DNA of 64,000 nucleotides from Streptomyces sp. MMBL 11-1 (GCF_028622875.1 NZ_CP117709.1:2914001-2978000), one strand, 5' to 3'; counted from the stretch's first letter, positions 29,518 through 37,793 are shown. Notes: generated by a model not told the origin, from the letters alone. Made by a program: numbers and translations.

Positions 29518-31383
29518 GTGAGCGGCTCGGACGGCAAGAGCGACGTGGGCACGGACGGCACAGCGGCGGACTCCACCCCCGGCGCGGGCTCCGCCTTCGG
29601 CGCGGGTACGGGCCTTGGCGCGGGATCGGGCGCCGGCGCGGGCTCCACCTCCGGTGCGGGCACGGGCCCCAGCGCGGGTACGGGTCCCGGCGCGGACACG
29701 GGACCCGGCGCGGGCTCCACCTTCGGCGCGGGCACGGGTCCCAGCGCGGGCGCCAACGGGGAGGCGGTTACGGACGGGAAGGCGGATACAGGCGGGCACG
29801 CGCATACGGGCGGCGACGGCACGACCACGCCGCCCGCGCTCACCACCCCCCGGGGCCGCCGCCCCGTCGTGGCGGCGCTCATGCTCGGCATGGCGCTGGC
29901 GGCCATCGACGGCACCATCGTGTCCACCGCCGTCCCCCAGATCGTCGGCGACCTGGGCGGGTTCACCGTCTTCTCCTGGCTCTTCTCCGGCTACCTGCTG
30001 GCCGTCACCGTCACGCTCCCCCTGTACGGGAAGCTTTCCGACACCTTCGGCCGCAAGCCGGTCCTGATAGCCGGGATCGTCCTCTTCCTGATCGGCTCGG
30101 TCCTCTGCGCGGCCGCCTGGAACATGGCCGCGCTCATCGCCTTCCGCATCGTCCAGGGCCTGGGCGGCGGCGCCCTCCAGGGCACGGTCCAGACCATCGC
30201 GGCCGACCTCTACCCGCTCAAGGAACGCCCGCGCATCCAGGCGAAGCTCTCGACGGTCTGGGCCACCTCCGCGGTCGCCGGGCCCGTGGTCGGCGGACTG
30301 CTCGCCGGGTACGCGGACTGGCGGTGGATCTTCCTGATCAACCTCCCGGTCGGGGCGGTCGCCCTCTGGCTGGTCGTCCGCCACCTCCACGAACCCGCCC
30401 GCCCCCGCCCCGCCGCCCGGCCCCGCGTCGACTGGGCGGGCGCGCTCGCCGTCTTCGCGACCGGCGCCCTGCTGCTCACCGCGCTCGTGCAGGGCGGCGT
30501 CGTCTGGCCCTGGCTCTCGGCGCCCTCGCTCGGACTGTTCGGGGCGAGCGCGGTGCTGGCCGCGCTCACCGTCGTCATCGAACGGCGGGCAGCGGAGCCG
30601 ATCATCCCGGGCTGGGTGTGGCGTCGGCGCACCATCGCCTCGGTCAACCTGGCGCTCGGCGCGCTGGGCCTGCTGATGGTCGCGCCGACCGTCTTCCTCC
30701 CCACGTACGCCCAGTCGGTGCTGGGCCTCGGCCCGATAGCGGCCGGGTTCGTGCTCTCCGTGATGACGCTGAGCTGGCCCGTCACGGCGGCCCTGTCCGA
30801 CCGGGTCTACAACCGCATCGGCTTCCGCCTGACCGCGATCATCGGCATCGGCGCGGCCCTGCTGATCCTGCTGGCCTTCCCTCTTCTCCCCTACCCCGGC
30901 GAGCCCTGGCACCCGGCCCTGCTCATGCTCCTGCTCGGCGCGGCCCTCGGCTTCTTCCAGCTCCCCCTGATCGTGGGCGTCCAGTCGACGGTCGGCTGGG
31001 CGGAGCGCGGTACGACGACGGCGTCCGTCCTCTTCTGCCGCCAGGTCGGCCAGAGCATCGGCGCGGCGGTCTTCGGGGCCGTCGCCAACGGCGTCCTGGC
31101 CACCCGCCTCCTCGACGCCCCGGTGACCGGCCTCCCCGACGACCTGGACGCGGTTGCCCGCGCCCTGGAGGACCCGGGCGCCCTCTCCGCGGCGGCGACG
31201 GACTACCTGCGCCGGGCGGTCGACGCCGCGGTGGACCACGTCTACCTCGGGGCCGCCGGCGCCGCGGCCCTGGCCCTGCTCGCCCTGATCACCCTGGCCC
31301 CGCGCCGCTTCCCGGTCGTCACGGAGGCCGCCGAAACCTCCAGGACCACCGGGGCGGCCGACCGGCAGGACAGCCCCTCCTAG
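29518..31383 (+). CDS. MFS transporter, DHA2 family, with Gly-rich N-terminal tail
   Basis: 621 aa. The last 500 residues form a 14-span drug:H+ antiporter: ALMLGMALAAIDGTIVSTAV, motif A YGKLSDTFGRKP and motif C ATSAVAGPVVGGLLAG. The first ~115 residues are unusual: a hydrophilic tail of (G-A/S-G-T/S) repeats such as GAGTGPSAGTGPGADTGPGA. GTG 29518 (GGAAGG about 7 nt upstream) is the best start and includes this tail; no internal start with a ribosome site was found before the first span. Likely a multidrug exporter. Confidence 0.88.
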   Translation: MSGSDGKSDVGTDGTAADSTPGAGSAFGAGTGLGAGSGAGAGSTSGAGTGPSAGTGPGADTGPGAGSTFGAGTGPSAGANGEAVTDGKADTGGHAHTGGDGTTTPPALTTPRGRRPVVAALMLGMALAAIDGTIVSTAVPQIVGDLGGFTVFSWLFSGYLLAVTVTLPLYGKLSDTFGRKPVLIAGIVLFLIGSVLCAAAWNMAALIAFRIVQGLGGGALQGTVQTIAADLYPLKERPRIQAKLSTVWATSAVAGPVVGGLLAGYADWRWIFLINLPVGAVALWLVVRHLHEPARPRPAARPRVDWAGALAVFATGALLLTALVQGGVVWPWLSAPSLGLFGASAVLAALTVVIERRAAEPIIPGWVWRRRTIASVNLALGALGLLMVAPTVFLPTYAQSVLGLGPIAAGFVLSVMTLSWPVTAALSDRVYNRIGFRLTAIIGIGAALLILLAFPLLPYPGEPWHPALLMLLLGAALGFFQLPLIVGVQSTVGWAERGTTTASVLFCRQVGQSIGAAVFGAVANGVLATRLLDAPVTGLPDDLDAVARALEDPGALSAAATDYLRRAVDAAVDHVYLGAAGAAALALLALITLAPRRFPVVTEAAETSRTTGAADRQDSPS

Positions 31384-31404
31384 ACGCGGCCTGCCCATAC
31401 GCTT

Positions 31405-31431
31405 CCCGAAGCTCGGGCCCTGGGCTTCGGG
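31405..31431 (+). terminator. Hairpin after the MFS gene
   Basis: CCCGAAGC/GCTTCGGG 8-bp stem starting 22 bp after the stop; further GGGCTTC repeats follow. The rest of 31384-31755 holds a GC-rich stem-loop (CCCCGACCGGTG, 31687-31698, with CACCAGGCCGGGG, 31706-31718) that would sit in the leader of the next gene. Confidence 0.6.
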
Positions 31432-31755
31432 CTTCGGGCTTCGGGACGGTCGGTTCACTCTTCCGGGGGTACGTGCATGGGTCCCCGGCCCGAAGCTCGG
31501 GTGCCGGGACTCGGGCGTCGGGATGCGGGACCCGGGATTCGAGCGCCTTCTTTAACCGGTAGGCAGAAGAAGGGGTTTGGGAAAACCTCCCCTACCTCCC
31601 CACCTCCGGAACGGTCAGCAAGTATGACTAATCGTGACAGCTTGCGGCACAGCGTCACGACTGCTTACGGTGCGAGAACCAAGCGACCCCGACCGGTGTA
31701 GGAAGCACCAGGCCGGGGTCTCACCGCAAGATCGATCACCTAGAAAGCCGATCCC

Positions 31756-32853
31756 ATGGCTACCAAGCACCCTAGCCCTGCCCCGCACACCCCCGCACGC
31801 TCCGCCGCGTACCCAATGGCCAAGCCCGGCTACGGCAAACGCTCGGCACCGGACCAACAGGCCCGCACCCGGAACGACTTCGCGCTCCTGCCGACACGGG
31901 AGCGGTATGTCGCCGGGTTCGTCGACCACCTCCCCGAGGGCGCGGCGATGAGCGTCAAGACGCTGGCGAAGCAGCTTCCGCTCTACGGCCAGCAGGCCAT
32001 CTCCACCGCCCTGAACTCCCTGTCCGTCGCCGGACACTTACGCCGCGTCCGGTGCCCGGTCGTCGGAGCGGGCGACGAGACCCGCTGGGTCTTCCGCACG
32101 TTCTGGTCCCGCACGGCCCGCGACAACGAGTGGTGGAACGCCTACCTCGCCACCGAGAAGGCCGCGCTGGCCGCAGCCCCCGCACCGGAGGCGTCCGCGC
32201 TCGACACGACGCCGCAGCCACCGTGGGCCCCGGCCGAGGAACCGCCACCGCTGCCCGCCTCGGAGGGGCACAGTACGGAACAGGCCCCCGAGCCCACCGC
32301 CGTACCGCACCAGCGCACCCCGGCCCCCGACCGGCCCCCCGCCCCAACTTCACCTGCACCGCCAGCGGTTACCCCGACGCCCCAGCCCTCCGAAGCCGAC
32401 CGTTCTCCCGCCTACCTCGCCTTGGCCCGCCTCGGCCGCGACGACCACCGGCTCACCCTCTCCGCCGACGACTGCGCCACGCTGGAACCACAAGCAACGG
32501 AATGGCTCGCACGCGGCGTAAGCGTGGACTACCTGGCCCACGCCCTGACCGCAGGCCTCCCCGCCCAGGTCGACAGCCCCCTCGGCTTCCTCCGCCGCCG
32601 CCTCAACGACAAGATCCCACCCCAACTCCCCATCGACAACGCCCGACCAGCCGCCCCCGCCCCAACCCGCCGCCTCCTCATGGAATGCACGGACTGCGGC
32701 CGCCCCGGCCGGCCGGAAGCCCTCCCGGACGGCCTCTGCCGCCCCTGCCGCACCGCCCACTCACCGGCAGACGTAACCCCGCCCCACCCCGCCGAGATCG
32801 CCGACACCAAGGCCCACATGAGCAACCTCCGCGACCTGCTCAAACCCGTCTGA
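31756..32853 (+). CDS. Winged-HTH protein with C-terminal zinc ribbon (365 aa)
   Basis: A helix-turn-helix/MarR-like region (about residues 50-110: AMSVKTLAKQLPLYGQQAIS, then TALNSLSVAGHLRRV) is followed by a Pro-rich linker, a helical segment (LARLGRDDHRLTLSADDCAT) and a four-Cys ribbon CTDCGRPGRPEALPDGLCRP ending CRT. Similar proteins occur in many Streptomyces as accessory regulators of unknown target. No Shine-Dalgarno is evident before the ATG. The tail ends 110 bp before the first CRISPR-leader copy. Confidence 0.75.
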   Translation: MATKHPSPAPHTPARSAAYPMAKPGYGKRSAPDQQARTRNDFALLPTRERYVAGFVDHLPEGAAMSVKTLAKQLPLYGQQAISTALNSLSVAGHLRRVRCPVVGAGDETRWVFRTFWSRTARDNEWWNAYLATEKAALAAAPAPEASALDTTPQPPWAPAEEPPPLPASEGHSTEQAPEPTAVPHQRTPAPDRPPAPTSPAPPAVTPTPQPSEADRSPAYLALARLGRDDHRLTLSADDCATLEPQATEWLARGVSVDYLAHALTAGLPAQVDSPLGFLRRRLNDKIPPQLPIDNARPAAPAPTRRLLMECTDCGRPGRPEALPDGLCRPCRTAHSPADVTPPHPAEIADTKAHMSNLRDLLKPV

Positions 32854-32962
32854 GCCCGAGCGCCACGATCCACTCGCACCCCCGGCCGACAGAAGCCACG
32901 GGCAAAAGCGCACGACGGGACACCGAACCTCCCGCAGGGCAACTTCGCACCTCCGCGAGATC

Positions 32963-33183
32963 CCGAACACCACGACGAACGCCCTTCCCCTTACAGAGAA
33001 CGAGATACCGCACCCGCCCGGCGAAGGGCAGAATCACCCCTGCACCTGCCCAACCTCAGGCCAGAACGGTTCGCCACATCGAGGAGATATGCCCGTTTCT
33101 CAAGAAGTGGATAAAAACAGCCCCTCGGGCCCATAAACCCGCAGGTCACGAACTATGGTCCCCGCGCACGCGGGGGTGGCCCC
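32963..33183 (+). repeat. CRISPR leader copy A with one repeat
   Basis: 221 bp aligned without gaps to 36881-37101 (13 mismatches, about 94% identity). Contains the A/T-rich leader end AGTGGATAAAAACAGCCC and one 29-bp repeat at 33155-33183 with a single T-to-C change. No second repeat follows; instead the sequence runs into the XRE island. The rest of 32854-33271 holds nothing else recognisable. Confidence 0.92.
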
Positions 33184-33271
33184 GCCTAATCGCGCCCCCC
33201 TGCATCCCCTGAGGTGGGGTGTTGCGACGGCTGCTGGAAAAGGAAGTTGCTGGTGGGGGTCATGCCCGGGG

Positions 33272-34123
33272 TCAGCCGAGGGAGTCGATGGCCTTCACCA
33301 CCAGGGCCCGCGCTGCCGCGCCATACACCGCGGTCTGCCGCAGCTCCTCGAACGCTCTCGCGTACAGGGCGATCTCGCTGGGCTGGGTAATGCGGACCCG
33401 GGCCGAGACCAGCTCGACAGAGACGAGGGAGTTGTCGTAGAGGTGGAACGTCTCGCGCGGCCACTGCTCGCGGTGCGCCGTCTTCGGGATGATGCCGAGG
33501 GACACAGCGGGGAGGGCTCCGGCGGTGAGGAGGTGGCCGAGCTGGGCGGCCATCGCGTCGGCGTCGCCGATCCGGTAGTGGAGTACGGCCTCCTCGATGA
33601 GCAGGACGAAGCGGTGGCCCCGCTCGTGAATGACGCGCGAGCGGTCAACGCGGGCGCGGGCGGCTTCGGCGCTGTCATCGACCGGCAGTTCGCGGAACCG
33701 GGCGCTCATCGCGAGAACGGCAGCCGCGTACCCCTCGGTCTGGAGGAGGCCGGGGACGAGCGAGGAGGAGTAGACGCGGAACAGCTCTGTCTGTCGGAAG
33801 AAGGTGACGGAACTGTTCTGCAACTGCGCGAGTCCGTGTCGGACCTGGTGGCGCCACTCCGTGTACATCGATTCGGCGTGGAGCGACTGAGCGATGAGAT
33901 CTTCGGCCAAGGCGTCCGCGCCGGCGGTCCGGCACCAGCGGCGGATGTCGCTGGCGGAGGGGGCGGTGCGGGCGTTCTCGATGCGGGACGTTTTGGCGTG
34001 GTGCCAGCCGCACCCGGCGGCCAGCTCGGTGACCGTCAGCCCGGCTCCTTTGCGCAGGTCACGCAATCGCTTTGCGACGACTTCGCGCGCGGCCTGGGCC
34101 GAGGAGGAGGGGGATGTGGTCAT
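33272..34123 (-). CDS. XRE-family regulator with DUF5753 (Scr1 type)
   Basis: 283 aa. The N-terminal HTH (RLRDLRKGAGLTVTELAAGC, then GWHHAKTSRIENAR) is Cro/C1-type; the rest is the DUF5753 ligand or partner domain (TELFRVYSSSLVPGLLQTEG, then TFHLYDNSLVSVELVSARV). Such proteins usually pair with DUF397 peptides and control development or secondary metabolism; here the DUF397 role seems taken by the 87-aa and DUF6879 genes upstream. Last gene of the leftward three-gene operon in the island between CRISPR-leader copies. Confidence 0.9.
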   Translation of the reverse strand: MTTSPSSSAQAAREVVAKRLRDLRKGAGLTVTELAAGCGWHHAKTSRIENARTAPSASDIRRWCRTAGADALAEDLIAQSLHAESMYTEWRHQVRHGLAQLQNSSVTFFRQTELFRVYSSSLVPGLLQTEGYAAAVLAMSARFRELPVDDSAEAARARVDRSRVIHERGHRFVLLIEEAVLHYRIGDADAMAAQLGHLLTAGALPAVSLGIIPKTAHREQWPRETFHLYDNSLVSVELVSARVRITQPSEIALYARAFEELRQTAVYGAAARALVVKAIDSLG

Positions 34124-34148
34124 GTGCTGGCCTGTCCAGGTGCGGTCG

Positions 34149-34682
34149 TCAGCGGATCTCGTACTGATCGTGCGCTACGCCTCGGCCCCACACGGCTTCG
34201 AACGCCTCGCCGCACAGCTTCACTGCTGACGGGTCGGTAGTGTGCTCCGGGCCTTGCGACGAGCCGTCGCCGGCGAAGTGGTTCCACCGGACGAGGCGGT
34301 CGTCGAACAGCCAGAAGTCGTTGCCGGGCAGGGCGATGTCGGAGGCGCGGCGGCGGGGCAGCCACCGCACCTGCTCGCCGGCCTCGATGTTCGTGAAGGT
34401 GCCGGAGTGCTCGTAGCGGATGTACTCGCTGAGGGGCTCGGACACGATGCGGGCCCGGCGGATGACGACACCGCGGCCTACAGTCTCGGCGACCAAGTCG
34501 AGCCAGGGCCGCCACCAGGACGCGCGGTCTGCTGGGTCATGGCGGAAGCCGGCGCGCCATTCGGCGAACGGGCCCTTCTCCTTGTCGACGGCGTAGACGT
34601 CCCGCATCTCCAGGTGCACAGCGGACCGTTCACACTGGGCCAGGAGGTCAGCGAACGTGGTTGGCACATTCGAGGGCATCAC
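34149..34682 (-). CDS. DUF6879 family protein (177 aa)
   Basis: Recognised as the DUF6879 type that commonly accompanies Scr1/XRE regulators: TFADLLAQCERSAVHLEMRD, then VRWLPRRRASDIALPGNDFW and LFDDRLVRWNHFAGDG. The aromatic pattern suggests a compact alpha/beta fold; the biochemical role is unknown. It starts 35 bp inside the upstream 87-aa gene and ends 25 bp before the XRE gene, so the three are co-expressed. Confidence 0.82.
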   Translation of the reverse strand: MMPSNVPTTFADLLAQCERSAVHLEMRDVYAVDKEKGPFAEWRAGFRHDPADRASWWRPWLDLVAETVGRGVVIRRARIVSEPLSEYIRYEHSGTFTNIEAGEQVRWLPRRRASDIALPGNDFWLFDDRLVRWNHFAGDGSSQGPEHTTDPSAVKLCGEAFEAVWGRGVAHDQYEIR

Positions 34683-34911
34683 ACGCCTCCCTGATCATGT
34701 CCACCATCCTGGCGGGGATGCGGACCACGGCTTCGGTGTCCGGGATTCCTACGGCGTGCCCGGGGAGTTCGAGGGCGGCGCACTCGGCTTCGAGTTCGGG
34801 GCTCGGCTTCCACCCCTGAAAGACGAGCTCGCCCTTCCCCTGGTCGATCCACACGGTTGGGCTCTCGTCGTCGCCGGTCTGCGGGTCGATTCCGATGAAC
34901 TGTAACGACAT
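34648..34911 (-). CDS. Small conserved protein of the XRE-DUF6879 operon (87 aa)
   Basis: Begins MSLQFIGIDPQTGDDESPTV, contains a WKPSP motif and ends MVDMIREACDALECANHVR. Small proteins of this kind are regular partners in XRE clusters of streptomycetes and may modulate the repressor. GGAGG lies 7 nt before the ATG. First gene of the operon, divergent from the 46-codon ORF at 35107. Confidence 0.7.
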   Translation of the reverse strand: MSLQFIGIDPQTGDDESPTVWIDQGKGELVFQGWKPSPELEAECAALELPGHAVGIPDTEAVVRIPARMVDMIREACDALECANHVR

Positions 34912-35106
34912 GTGGCACCTCCGGCTGAGGGGTGTGCGGTTGTGTGCAACACCGTCAGGCACAGCCAGGGTGAGGTCAAGAGGGCGTTCCTGGGGGTGCC
35001 CCCGAAGGGGTTCGAGTGCACATATCTGCACATGGCTGGTGTGCGCGCCCAGGCGGTCCCTACGGTCTGGCGTATCTCACCGACTGCGACGGGGGTCATA
35101 CCCGTG

Positions 35107-35247
35107 ATGACGATCACGGTGTACGAGGTGGGCCGCGACGGGCTCACTCTCATCGTGCGCGAGGAGGCAGAGGTCGTGCCCCTCGAACAGCCGGAGTCCT
35201 CGCACCAGTTCCCCGCCTTCGAGTGCCCCGGGTGCCAGACGCCCTGA
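35107..35247 (+). CDS. 46-codon ORF ending in CPGC (hypothetical)
   Basis: Starts MTITVYEVGRDGLTLIVREE and ends PAFECPGCQTP. The first half is beta-like and hydrophobic/charged; the last part has two cysteines in CPGC. The frame stays open upstream to about 34912, so the start is uncertain. First rightward ORF of the island; it may be a regulatory peptide or a RiPP precursor. No family recognised. Confidence 0.4.
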   Translation: MTITVYEVGRDGLTLIVREEAEVVPLEQPESSHQFPAFECPGCQTP

Positions 35248-35374
35248 CGATGACGTGGTGCTACGCCGATGGCGGCATGCACCCCCGGTCCTGGACGACA
35301 CCGGCGCCCATTGCTCTGACCACAGCGTGACCCTGCTCCGGCACTGCCACGCTCCCACCCACGAAGGAGACAGG

Positions 35375-35509
35375 ATGACCACGCACACCGCACAGGCCGA
35401 CGATGGCAAGCACGGCGGAGAGCCGTCGGACAAGCCCTGGGTGCCGGACCCCGCCCCGGCCCCGTCGCCGGACGGAAGCCGCCCGCAGAAGCACAGCCCG
35501 CAGTCATGA
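35375..35509 (+). CDS. 44-aa peptide, candidate RiPP precursor
   Basis: Strongly supported by AAGGAGA 5 nt before the ATG and by the ATGA overlap with the methyltransferase gene. The peptide is hydrophilic and Pro-rich with two Asp-Gly pairs (ADDGKHGG near the start, SPDGSRP near the end) and VPDPAP between. Asp-Gly is the favoured site for PIMT-driven isoaspartate/aspartimide formation. It has no Cys, so it is not a lanthipeptide. The precursor call is inference from size, coupling and the adjacent PIMT-like enzyme. Confidence 0.55.
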   Translation: MTTHTAQADDGKHGGEPSDKPWVPDPAPAPSPDGSRPQKHSPQS

Positions 35510-36609
35510 GTACGGCACAGCATGGGGTGCCCACCTACGCCGCACTCGTGCAGGGCCTCGCCCACCGAGGGTTACTCAGCCCGGAGTGGCGGAAGGTCTG
35601 GGACGCCGTGCCGCGCGCCGACTACATTCCGCAGGCCGTCTGGCGGCAGCTCCCGGACCGGTGTGAACCGGTCATCGGGACGGACGACTGGGCGGCGCTG
35701 GTCCACTCCGACGAGCCGGTCGTCACGCAGCTCGACGACGGGATCGAGGGTGGGCCCGGCATCGCGACGTCGTCGAACTCCATGCCGTCGATGGTGGCCC
35801 GGATGCTCGGGCTCCTCGGCATCGAGGACGGGCACCGCGTGTTGGAGATTGGCACAGGGACCGGGCATATTGCCGCGCTGCTCTGCGAGCGGCTCGGCGA
35901 GGAGCAGGTCTATAGCGTCGAGCTGGACCCCGTGCTGGCTCAACAGGCCGCGGATCACCTTGCCAGGGCCGGATTCCGGCCGCGTCTGCACGTCGGTGAC
36001 GGCGAGCAGCAGCTCCCCGGTATCGACCCGGTCGACCGCCTGATCGCCACGTGTGCCCTCCGGTACGTCCCGCACACCCTGGTCCGGCAGGTGCGGCCCG
36101 GCGGCGTCATGGTCGCCCCGCTCGCCCGCGACTTCTGGTCCGGCGCACTGGTCCAGCTCCACGTCCAGGACGACGGAACAGCAATCGGGCCGGTCCGCGG
36201 GTCGGCGATGTACATGCCGATGCGCTCGCACCGCCCGGTCGAGCACCAGATCAGGGGCAAAGGCCGGCAGCGCGCCGCGGGCCTCGACCCCGCCCGGATC
36301 CTCGACCTCGGGTTCGCCCTGTACGCGGGGGCCCGCCTGCCCGGCGTCCGGGTCAGCGGCACGGAGACCCCGGACGGCGCCCGAGTGTGGGTGAGCCACA
36401 AAAGCGGGGCTGCCGCCGCCACGGCGACAGGCGAGGCCGTGTGGCAGTACGGGCCTGGCCTGATGTGGGAAGAGATCGAGACGGCATGGCGGGAGTACGA
36501 GCAACTCGGCAGCCCGGACCCGGGACAGTTCGGGCTGACCGTGACCGACCGCGGCCAGCAGACGTGGCTGCGTGACCCTCTTGCAGTGATCGAGGCGAGG
36601 CGCGGGTAG
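35506..36609 (+). CDS. PIMT-like SAM methyltransferase with extra C-terminal domain (367 aa)
   Basis: Resembles protein-L-isoaspartate O-methyltransferase. N-terminal VPRADYIPQAVW occupies the place of the VPRHxFVP signature; SAM motif I is VLEIGTGTGHIAALL, followed by VYSVELDPVLAQQAADHLA; a later strand is VDRLIATCALRYVPHTLVRQ. The enzyme is about 150 residues longer than housekeeping Pcm; the extra C-terminal part (from about GKGRQRAAG) is what RiPP-associated PIMTs carry. Translationally coupled to the 44-aa peptide. A strong terminator follows. Possible roles: imiditide/graspetide-type maturation, or a general isoaspartate repair paralogue. Confidence 0.78.
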   Translation: MSTAQHGVPTYAALVQGLAHRGLLSPEWRKVWDAVPRADYIPQAVWRQLPDRCEPVIGTDDWAALVHSDEPVVTQLDDGIEGGPGIATSSNSMPSMVARMLGLLGIEDGHRVLEIGTGTGHIAALLCERLGEEQVYSVELDPVLAQQAADHLARAGFRPRLHVGDGEQQLPGIDPVDRLIATCALRYVPHTLVRQVRPGGVMVAPLARDFWSGALVQLHVQDDGTAIGPVRGSAMYMPMRSHRPVEHQIRGKGRQRAAGLDPARILDLGFALYAGARLPGVRVSGTETPDGARVWVSHKSGAAAATATGEAVWQYGPGLMWEEIETAWREYEQLGSPDPGQFGLTVTDRGQQTWLRDPLAVIEARRG

Positions 36610-36624
36610 AGCCGTCCCTCAAGC

Positions 36625-36660
36625 GAGCGCCCGGCGGGATGCGTTTCCGGCCGGGCGCTC
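36625..36660 (+). terminator. Terminator of the peptide-methyltransferase operon
   Basis: Perfect 11-bp stem GAGCGCCCGGC/GCCGGGCGCTC, 14-nt loop, 15 bp after the methyltransferase stop. Confidence 0.85.
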
Positions 36661-36709
36661 TGCTGCTGCTCCGCGACGAGCTGGGAGACCAGGGAGCCGA
36701 GAGCGGGGC

Positions 36710-36880
36710 ATGGCGGACGATGTCTTCAAGGCCCTCGCCGACCCCACCCGGCGGCGCATCCTCAACGAGCTGACCGAACGGAACAGTCAGACCCTGTTCA
36801 AGATATGCGCGCGACTGACCACCAGACACGGCCTGGGCCTGTCCCGCCAGGCGGTCAGCCAGCACCTGGCCGTCCTGGAA
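36710..36880 (+). pseudogene. 5' fragment of the arsR gene (duplicated)
   Basis: 57 codons nearly identical to the start of the intact arsR at 37500 (a few substitutions, e.g. LNEL for LDEL, FKIC for FEIC), ending exactly after HLAVLE where the sequence switches to CRISPR-leader copy B. It lacks the C-terminal winged-helix part and the operator palindrome of the intact gene. If translated it would continue into the leader as a chimeric tail; this is a duplication scar, not a functional regulator. Confidence 0.85.
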
Positions 36881-37101
36881 CCGAACACGACGATGAACGC
36901 CCTTCCCCTTACAGAGAACGAGATACCGCACATGCCCGGCGAAAGGCAGAATCACCCCTGGACCTGCCCGACTCCAGGCCAGAACGGTTTGCCACATCGA
37001 GGAGATATGCCCGTTTCTCAAGAAGTGGATAAAAACAGCCCTTCGGGCGCATAAACCCGCAGGTCACGAACTATGGTCCCCGCGCACGCGGGGGTGGTCC
37101 C
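36881..37101 (+). repeat. CRISPR leader copy B with first repeat
   Basis: Second copy of the 221-bp leader-repeat block, 94% identical to 32963-33183 and of exactly equal length. The A/T-rich leader end (AGTGGATAAAAACAGCCC) directly precedes the array, so the array is read rightwards. Confidence 0.92.
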
Positions 37102-37338
37102 GGTGGAGCCATATCGAACTCGAAGAGCTCGGTATGGTCCCCGCGCACGCGGGGGTGGTCCCTTCGGCAGGGCCGTCGCCGCCTTCTTCTTCGCATGGTC
37201 CCCGCGCACGCGGGGGTGGTCCCTACCGCCCCGACAGGGCGCAGTGGAGTCGGCTATGGTCCCCGCGCACGCGGGGGTGGTCCCATGGCCGCCGCCGCCG
37301 GGAGCGCCACCAGATCATGGTCCCCGCGCACGCGGGGG
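37073..37338 (+). CRISPR. CRISPR array, type I-E repeat, 5 repeats / 4 spacers
   Basis: 29-bp repeats (beginning ATGGTCCCCGCGCACGC, ending GGGGTGGTCCC) start at 37073, 37134, 37195, 37256 and 37317; spacers are all 32 nt (37102-37133, 37163-37194, 37224-37255, 37285-37316). The last repeat keeps only 22 bp (to 37338), marking the old, leader-distal end. The palindromic CCCCGCGCACGCGGGG core is the type I-E pattern of Streptomyces. No cas genes lie in this window, so it depends on a cas locus elsewhere or is silent. Confidence 0.96.
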
Positions 37339-37465
37339 CCCATGGGAGTCACGTCGTTCTCGGCGACGAGGGCTCCCGCACGCCATGGCACCCCGCTTTC
37401 TGCGGCCCCCTCCACGGCCCGCCCTCCGCGAGCCGACCACGGATCCCGGCAACCGGACCCGCCTT

Positions 37466-37491
37466 GATAGGCAAGTCGCTACTTGCCTATC
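37466..37491. promoter_or_regulatory. ArsR operator: perfect 11-bp inverted repeat
   Basis: GATAGGCAAGT-CGCT-ACTTGCCTATC ends 8 bp before the arsR start codon, as expected for autoregulation by an ArsR-type repressor. It is absent in front of the truncated arsR copy. Confidence 0.8.
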
Positions 37492-37499
37492 GTGGGGAC

Positions 37500-37793
37500 A
37501 TGGCGGACGATGTCTTCAAGGCCCTGGCCGACCCCACCCGGCGGCGCATCCTCGACGAGCTGACCGAACGGAACGGTCAGACCCTGTTCGAGATATGCGC
37601 GCGGCTGGCCACCAGACACGGCCTGGGCCTGTCCCGCCAGGCGGTCAGCCAGCACCTGGCCGTCCTGGAAGCGGCGGGGCTGGTCGTCCCACGCCGCCAG
37701 GGTCGCTACAAGTTCCACGACCTCGACACCGAACCCCTTGAGCACATCGTCAGTCGATGGCTCGGGCCGAAAGCACCGGAGAGCACCCCATGA
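37500..37793 (+). CDS. ArsR-family transcriptional regulator (97 aa)
   Basis: Compact winged-helix repressor: DDVFKALADPTRRRILDELT, recognition helix region GLSRQAVSQHLAVLEAAGLV, wing RRQGRYKFHDLD. No metal-binding Cys pair is seen, so it belongs to the metal-independent ArsR group often coupled to glyoxalase-like genes. Its stop overlaps the ATG of the VOC gene (ATGA). Likely represses both genes via the palindrome at 37466-37491. Confidence 0.93.
   Translation: MADDVFKALADPTRRRILDELTERNGQTLFEICARLATRHGLGLSRQAVSQHLAVLEAAGLVVPRRQGRYKFHDLDTEPLEHIVSRWLGPKAPESTP

Noticed and set aside
36710..37054. Chimeric 114-codon ORF of arsR' plus CRISPR leader
   Set aside because: Treated as a duplication scar; no promoter/operator, and the second half is leader DNA.
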